Positions 22,973-24,591 of a DNA stretch of 24,591 nt are shown piece by piece; position 1 is the first letter of the stretch, and the number at the start of each line of letters is the position of its first letter. The translations under genes were made by a program, and so were the position numbers. Source of the stretch: a virus. The stretch spans positions 1-24,591 of IMG/VR virus record IMGVR_UViG_3300036782_000006, one strand, 5' to 3'. The notes beneath the pieces were generated by a model, which was not told the DNA's origin, ran no database searches, and was given only the letters and a program-made list of their open reading frames with translations.

Positions 22973-23140
22973 GCTCTTCACCTCCCGGTTAAGGGCTGTG
23001 CTGTGTGTTTGTTTGAAGGGAAAAGTGAATGCGCAGATAGCGCTAAGTGTTTTTGTTTTGCGCTCACCCCGTTACCGCGATGCGCTACGAAGGAATGAGG
23101 GTGTTCCGGGATTTGGGATGAGCACAAAGCAAAAACGCGA

Positions 23141-23169
23141 AAAGCCCCGAGCTATTAACCCGGGGCTTT
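23141..23169 (-). terminator. Late terminator tR' between the late promoter and the lysis genes
   Basis: On the minus strand AAAGCCCCG (23169-23161) pairs with CGGGGCTTT (23149-23141), and TTTTCGCGTTTTTG follows. It lies about 60-85 bases after the predicted late start and before the pinholin. This is where lambdoid phages stop the constitutive leader transcript unless Q has modified the polymerase. Confidence 0.88.
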
Positions 23170-23233
23170 AAGTAAATCAGCAATATTCGCCACCGCAGCA
23201 ACTTAAGAGTCACTAACGGCAGCTTATCTACTT

Positions 23234-23263
23234 ATTATGGGTAAATGGGTAAAGCAAAGTCAA
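23234..23263 (-). promoter_or_regulatory. Late promoter PR' with tandem 8-base repeats as likely Q-binding element
   Basis: On the minus strand -35 is TTGACT (23263-23258), the spacer 18 bases and -10 CATAAT (23239-23234). Inside the spacer are two abutting copies of TTTACCCA (23253-23246 and 23245-23238), the second overlapping the -10. It stands just after the Q gene, as lambdoid late promoters do. Phage 21-type Q proteins are known to bind directly repeated subsites near this promoter; the repeats here are proposed as that site by inference. Confidence 0.75.
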
Positions 23264-23269
23264 GCCTTT

Positions 23270-23761
23270 TCATGCAACATGCTTAATTTTGTCCACACGT
23301 TTACGGTTTTTAAATGCAGATTGAAGCGGAAAGTAGAGCATAAACAGACTGGCGTTGATGATTTGCGAAACCTCTTTGCGGCAGGTTTCCTCAGATGGCT
23401 TTCGCCAACCCTCTCCAAGCCTTCCCTTATCGATTTTGCGGGGCTTTGCAGTCTTGTGGTAGTAGGATGCAATTGCTCGCTTAGACGACCCGTGAGCGTA
23501 GTAGCTGATGAGAATACCCAATGCCTTTGTGTCAATGCACATAACGGAATCTACGACCTGAGAAATCAACATTCCGTCATCGTCATTGCACATCGGCCTT
23601 GTCATCACCCTGGAGGGCTCAACGCTTTCCATCCACTGAGCTATCATGCTGCTCATGCGCTTTTCCAGCCTGCCTGTGTAGACCCACGCCCCCCACAACT
23701 CCAGCCAGCCGTTTATCCAGTCCTGCTGGTCTTTGGTAAGGTTTAACTCTCTAACGCTCAT
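23270..23761 (-). CDS. Q: Late antiterminator Q (phage_antitermQ family)
   Basis: The 163 residues carry the family signature: WLELWGAWV near the N-terminus (about 19-27), then CNDDDGMLISQVVDSVMCID (about 58-77), then LISYYAHGSSKRAIASYYH (about 83-101), a helix-turn-helix-like region, and a helical C-terminus. It resembles the short Q proteins of phage 21 and Stx phages more than lambda Q (207). It binds DNA at the late promoter and loads on RNA polymerase so that it passes terminators throughout the late operon. The ATG overlaps the stop of the 53-residue gene (ATGA). Its own promoter/terminator target lies directly downstream. Confidence 0.9.
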   Translation of the reverse strand: MSVRELNLTKDQQDWINGWLELWGAWVYTGRLEKRMSSMIAQWMESVEPSRVMTRPMCNDDDGMLISQVVDSVMCIDTKALGILISYYAHGSSKRAIASYYHKTAKPRKIDKGRLGEGWRKPSEETCRKEVSQIINASLFMLYFPLQSAFKNRKRVDKIKHVA

Positions 23762-23919
23762 GCTCGCCCCTTGTCGGCCTTAGCCAGATATCTGTCTGCC
23801 TGAATCAGTGCATTGCATTCCCTTGCCAGAATAGAGCGGCGCTTAAATCGGAATGGGGGGAATGCTGAGTGCTGGGAGATGATGTTTATTGCTTCGCGGT
23901 TGTGAGCTGGTCGTATCAT
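23758..23919 (-). CDS. Tiny 53-residue protein before Q (unknown)
   Basis: An open frame of 53 codons, MIRPAHNREAINIISQHSAF then FPPFRFKRRSILARECNA and ending AKADKGRA. It is basic with no membrane span and could be one or two helices. The ATG (23917-23919) overlaps the previous stop as ATGA and its own stop overlaps the Q start as ATGA. GGGGGTGATG stands before its start. Perfect stop/start coupling on both sides and a strong ribosome site make it a real gene despite its length. I do not recognise the family; the place corresponds to the end of the nin region of lambdoid phages. Confidence 0.78.
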   Translation of the reverse strand: MIRPAHNREAINIISQHSAFPPFRFKRRSILARECNALIQADRYLAKADKGRA

Positions 23920-24095
23920 GCTGCATCACCCCCTTCAGGTTTGTTTAAGCCAAGCCGGTTAACTAACTCACGACGCTGATGCAGCAAGTAAACCATCAGG
24001 TCCTCCATCTGCTTAATCTGATCGTCGATAGCTGCCAGTTGTCTCTCGTCTAATTGGCGCTGAATCTTCACTGTGTTGATATCAATTACGCTCAT
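23916..24095 (-). CDS. Small coiled-coil protein, 59 residues (unknown)
   Basis: It starts MSVIDINTVKIQRQL and is helical with heptad-like spacing in ERQLAAIDDQIKQMEDLMVYLLHQR, seen in parts (about 16-41), so it probably dimerises. A polar tail follows (LNKPEGGDAA). GAAGGTGGA lies just before the ATG at 24093-24095, which decides this start over an upstream GTG. The start overlaps the previous gene's stop and its stop overlaps the next start, both as ATGA. Function unknown. Confidence 0.78.
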   Translation of the reverse strand: MSVIDINTVKIQRQLDERQLAAIDDQIKQMEDLMVYLLHQRRELVNRLGLNKPEGGDAA

Positions 24096-24466
24096 GATTC
24101 CACCTTCTCGTTTTGCCACAGCGGAAGCGGCTCTTTGTTGCCTGACCGGCGTATGCGTGACTTAGCGTTTTTCTCTATCTGGATAAGCTTTTCGATATTC
24201 TGCCTGCGCTGTTTTTCCTCCCTTCGGAGGAACTTGACGCTTTCTGCATACCGAGTCTCTCGCTCTGACAAAGTCATGATGAAATCGAATGGCTCAACTA
24301 AGCAGTCGCAGCGACGGCATCTGATAGTTCTGTCCTTCTGGTTTACCCATACAGCATCGTGAAGGCACATGACTTTTCTGCCCTCCTGCTTAATGACAAT
24401 GCCGTCTTGCAGGTCGTCTTTTTTCGTCGGGAAGGAAACCACCTTGCCAAGCTCTATTTCAGTTTC
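24092..24466 (-). pseudogene. Zinc-motif hypothetical gene, 5' end removed by an insertion sequence
   Basis: The remaining ~124 codons read ETEIELGKVVSFPTKK at the start, then a probable zinc site CLHDAVWVNQKDRTIRCRRCDC (Cys/His cluster, about 35-56 from the cut; given in parts: CLHDAVW, CRRCDC). A charged helical C-terminus (RREEKQRRQNIEKLIQIEK) follows. The frame is entered from the insertion sequence: the first codons (TTG ACC ACT ACA) belong to the IS end, so the phage gene's own start is lost. A TTG in the IS at 24476-24478 could restart translation of a nearly whole protein, but no good ribosome site is seen. It couples by ATGA to the next small gene. I do not recognise its function; a nin-region DNA-binding role is possible. 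Confidence 0.7.
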
Positions 24467-24591
24467 TGTAGTGGTCAACTAATACTGGCCACCGCATTAG
24501 ACTGTAAGTAGTACAGCCGCTCAGATTCGTTGGGCGTTAAGCCGCCGTTGTACCAGTGTGGGCGGATGGCGCTGTAATATCCCGTGATATA
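24467..24591 (-). mobile_element. IS3-family insertion sequence, right end only
   Basis: A terminus TGTAGTGGTCAACTAATA begins at 24467, right where the phage frame breaks, with CA at its minus-strand edge, as in IS3-family ends. The transposase reads toward this end and stops eight bases from it, the usual compact IS layout. The rest of the element lies beyond the window, so the target duplication and the left end cannot be checked. Confidence 0.8.
24475..24591 (-). CDS. IS3-family transposase (OrfB), C-terminal 38 residues
   Basis: The visible end reads YITGYYSAIRPHWYNGGLTP then NESERLYYLQ and ends AVASIS. The pattern Y-I-x-x-Y-Y-x-x-R-P-H...GGLTP is the C-terminal end of IS3-family integrase-type (DDE) transposases, close to the IS3/IS51 groups. 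The catalytic residues lie upstream, outside the window. It is partial because the window ends, not from mutation. Confidence 0.85.
   Translation of the reverse strand, partial: YITGYYSAIRPHWYNGGLTPNESERLYYLQSNAVASIS

Noticed and set aside
1-24591. CRISPR array, retron or toxin-antitoxin pair
   Set aside because: No regularly spaced repeats, no reverse transcriptase, and no recognisable toxin or antitoxin pair; the hairpins at 2783-2850 have no partner gene of these kinds.

Overview
The window is most of a P22/Sf6-type (lambdoid, short-tailed) prophage in an enterobacterial chromosome. It sits at the 3' end of a tRNA-Arg(CCU) gene equivalent to argW. The host is inferred to be an enteric gammaproteobacterium: this tRNA body is nearly that of E. 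coli argW, but the acceptor stem (GTTCCCT/AGGGAAC) differs from the K-12 version I remember, so the genus stays open. The prophage is a mosaic. Small terminase and coat resemble Sf6; large terminase, portal, needle, tail hub and the tailspike head-binding domain resemble P22; the lysis genes resemble phage 21.

Left to right. 1-1124: a truncated tyrosine integrase on the minus strand, left by another element. 1299-1373: the tRNA, whose 3' half forms one prophage attachment site. 1374-2748: attachment-arm DNA with phased GTTCG motifs, the Sf6-type integrase and its terminator. 2749-4002: a strongly folded non-coding stretch and an AT-rich O-antigen acyltransferase gene (lysogenic conversion). 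4005-4027: a bidirectional terminator separating these plus-strand genes from the late operon, which runs leftwards along the rest of the window.

In transcription order (right to left) the late region is: an IS3-family element cutting a small zinc-motif gene (24.1-24.6 kb); two tiny genes joined by ATGA overlaps; the antiterminator Q; the late promoter and its terminator (23.14-23.26 kb); pinholin, SAR endolysin, Rz/Rz1 (21.8-23.0 kb); two small unknown genes; three small structural-looking genes, one with two 40-residue repeats (20.0-21.3 kb); terminase small and large subunits; an HNH/AP2 homing-type endonuclease; portal, scaffold, coat; tail completion proteins gp4, gp10, gp26; gp14; ejection proteins gp7, gp20, gp16; tailspike. 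Opposed to the operon, in the gap between gp16 and the tailspike where P22 carries its immI region, is a 72-residue single-span membrane/coiled-coil gene with its own extended -10 promoter. It is the best candidate here for an undescribed prophage-expressed trait such as superinfection exclusion.

The genes together describe a complete virion and lysis programme switched on by Q. Two lysogen-expressed genes (acyltransferase and the 72-residue membrane protein) flank the tailspike. Early, immunity and replication genes are not in the window and would lie to the right, beyond the insertion sequence. All family names come from reading the sequence and memory; no database search was done.
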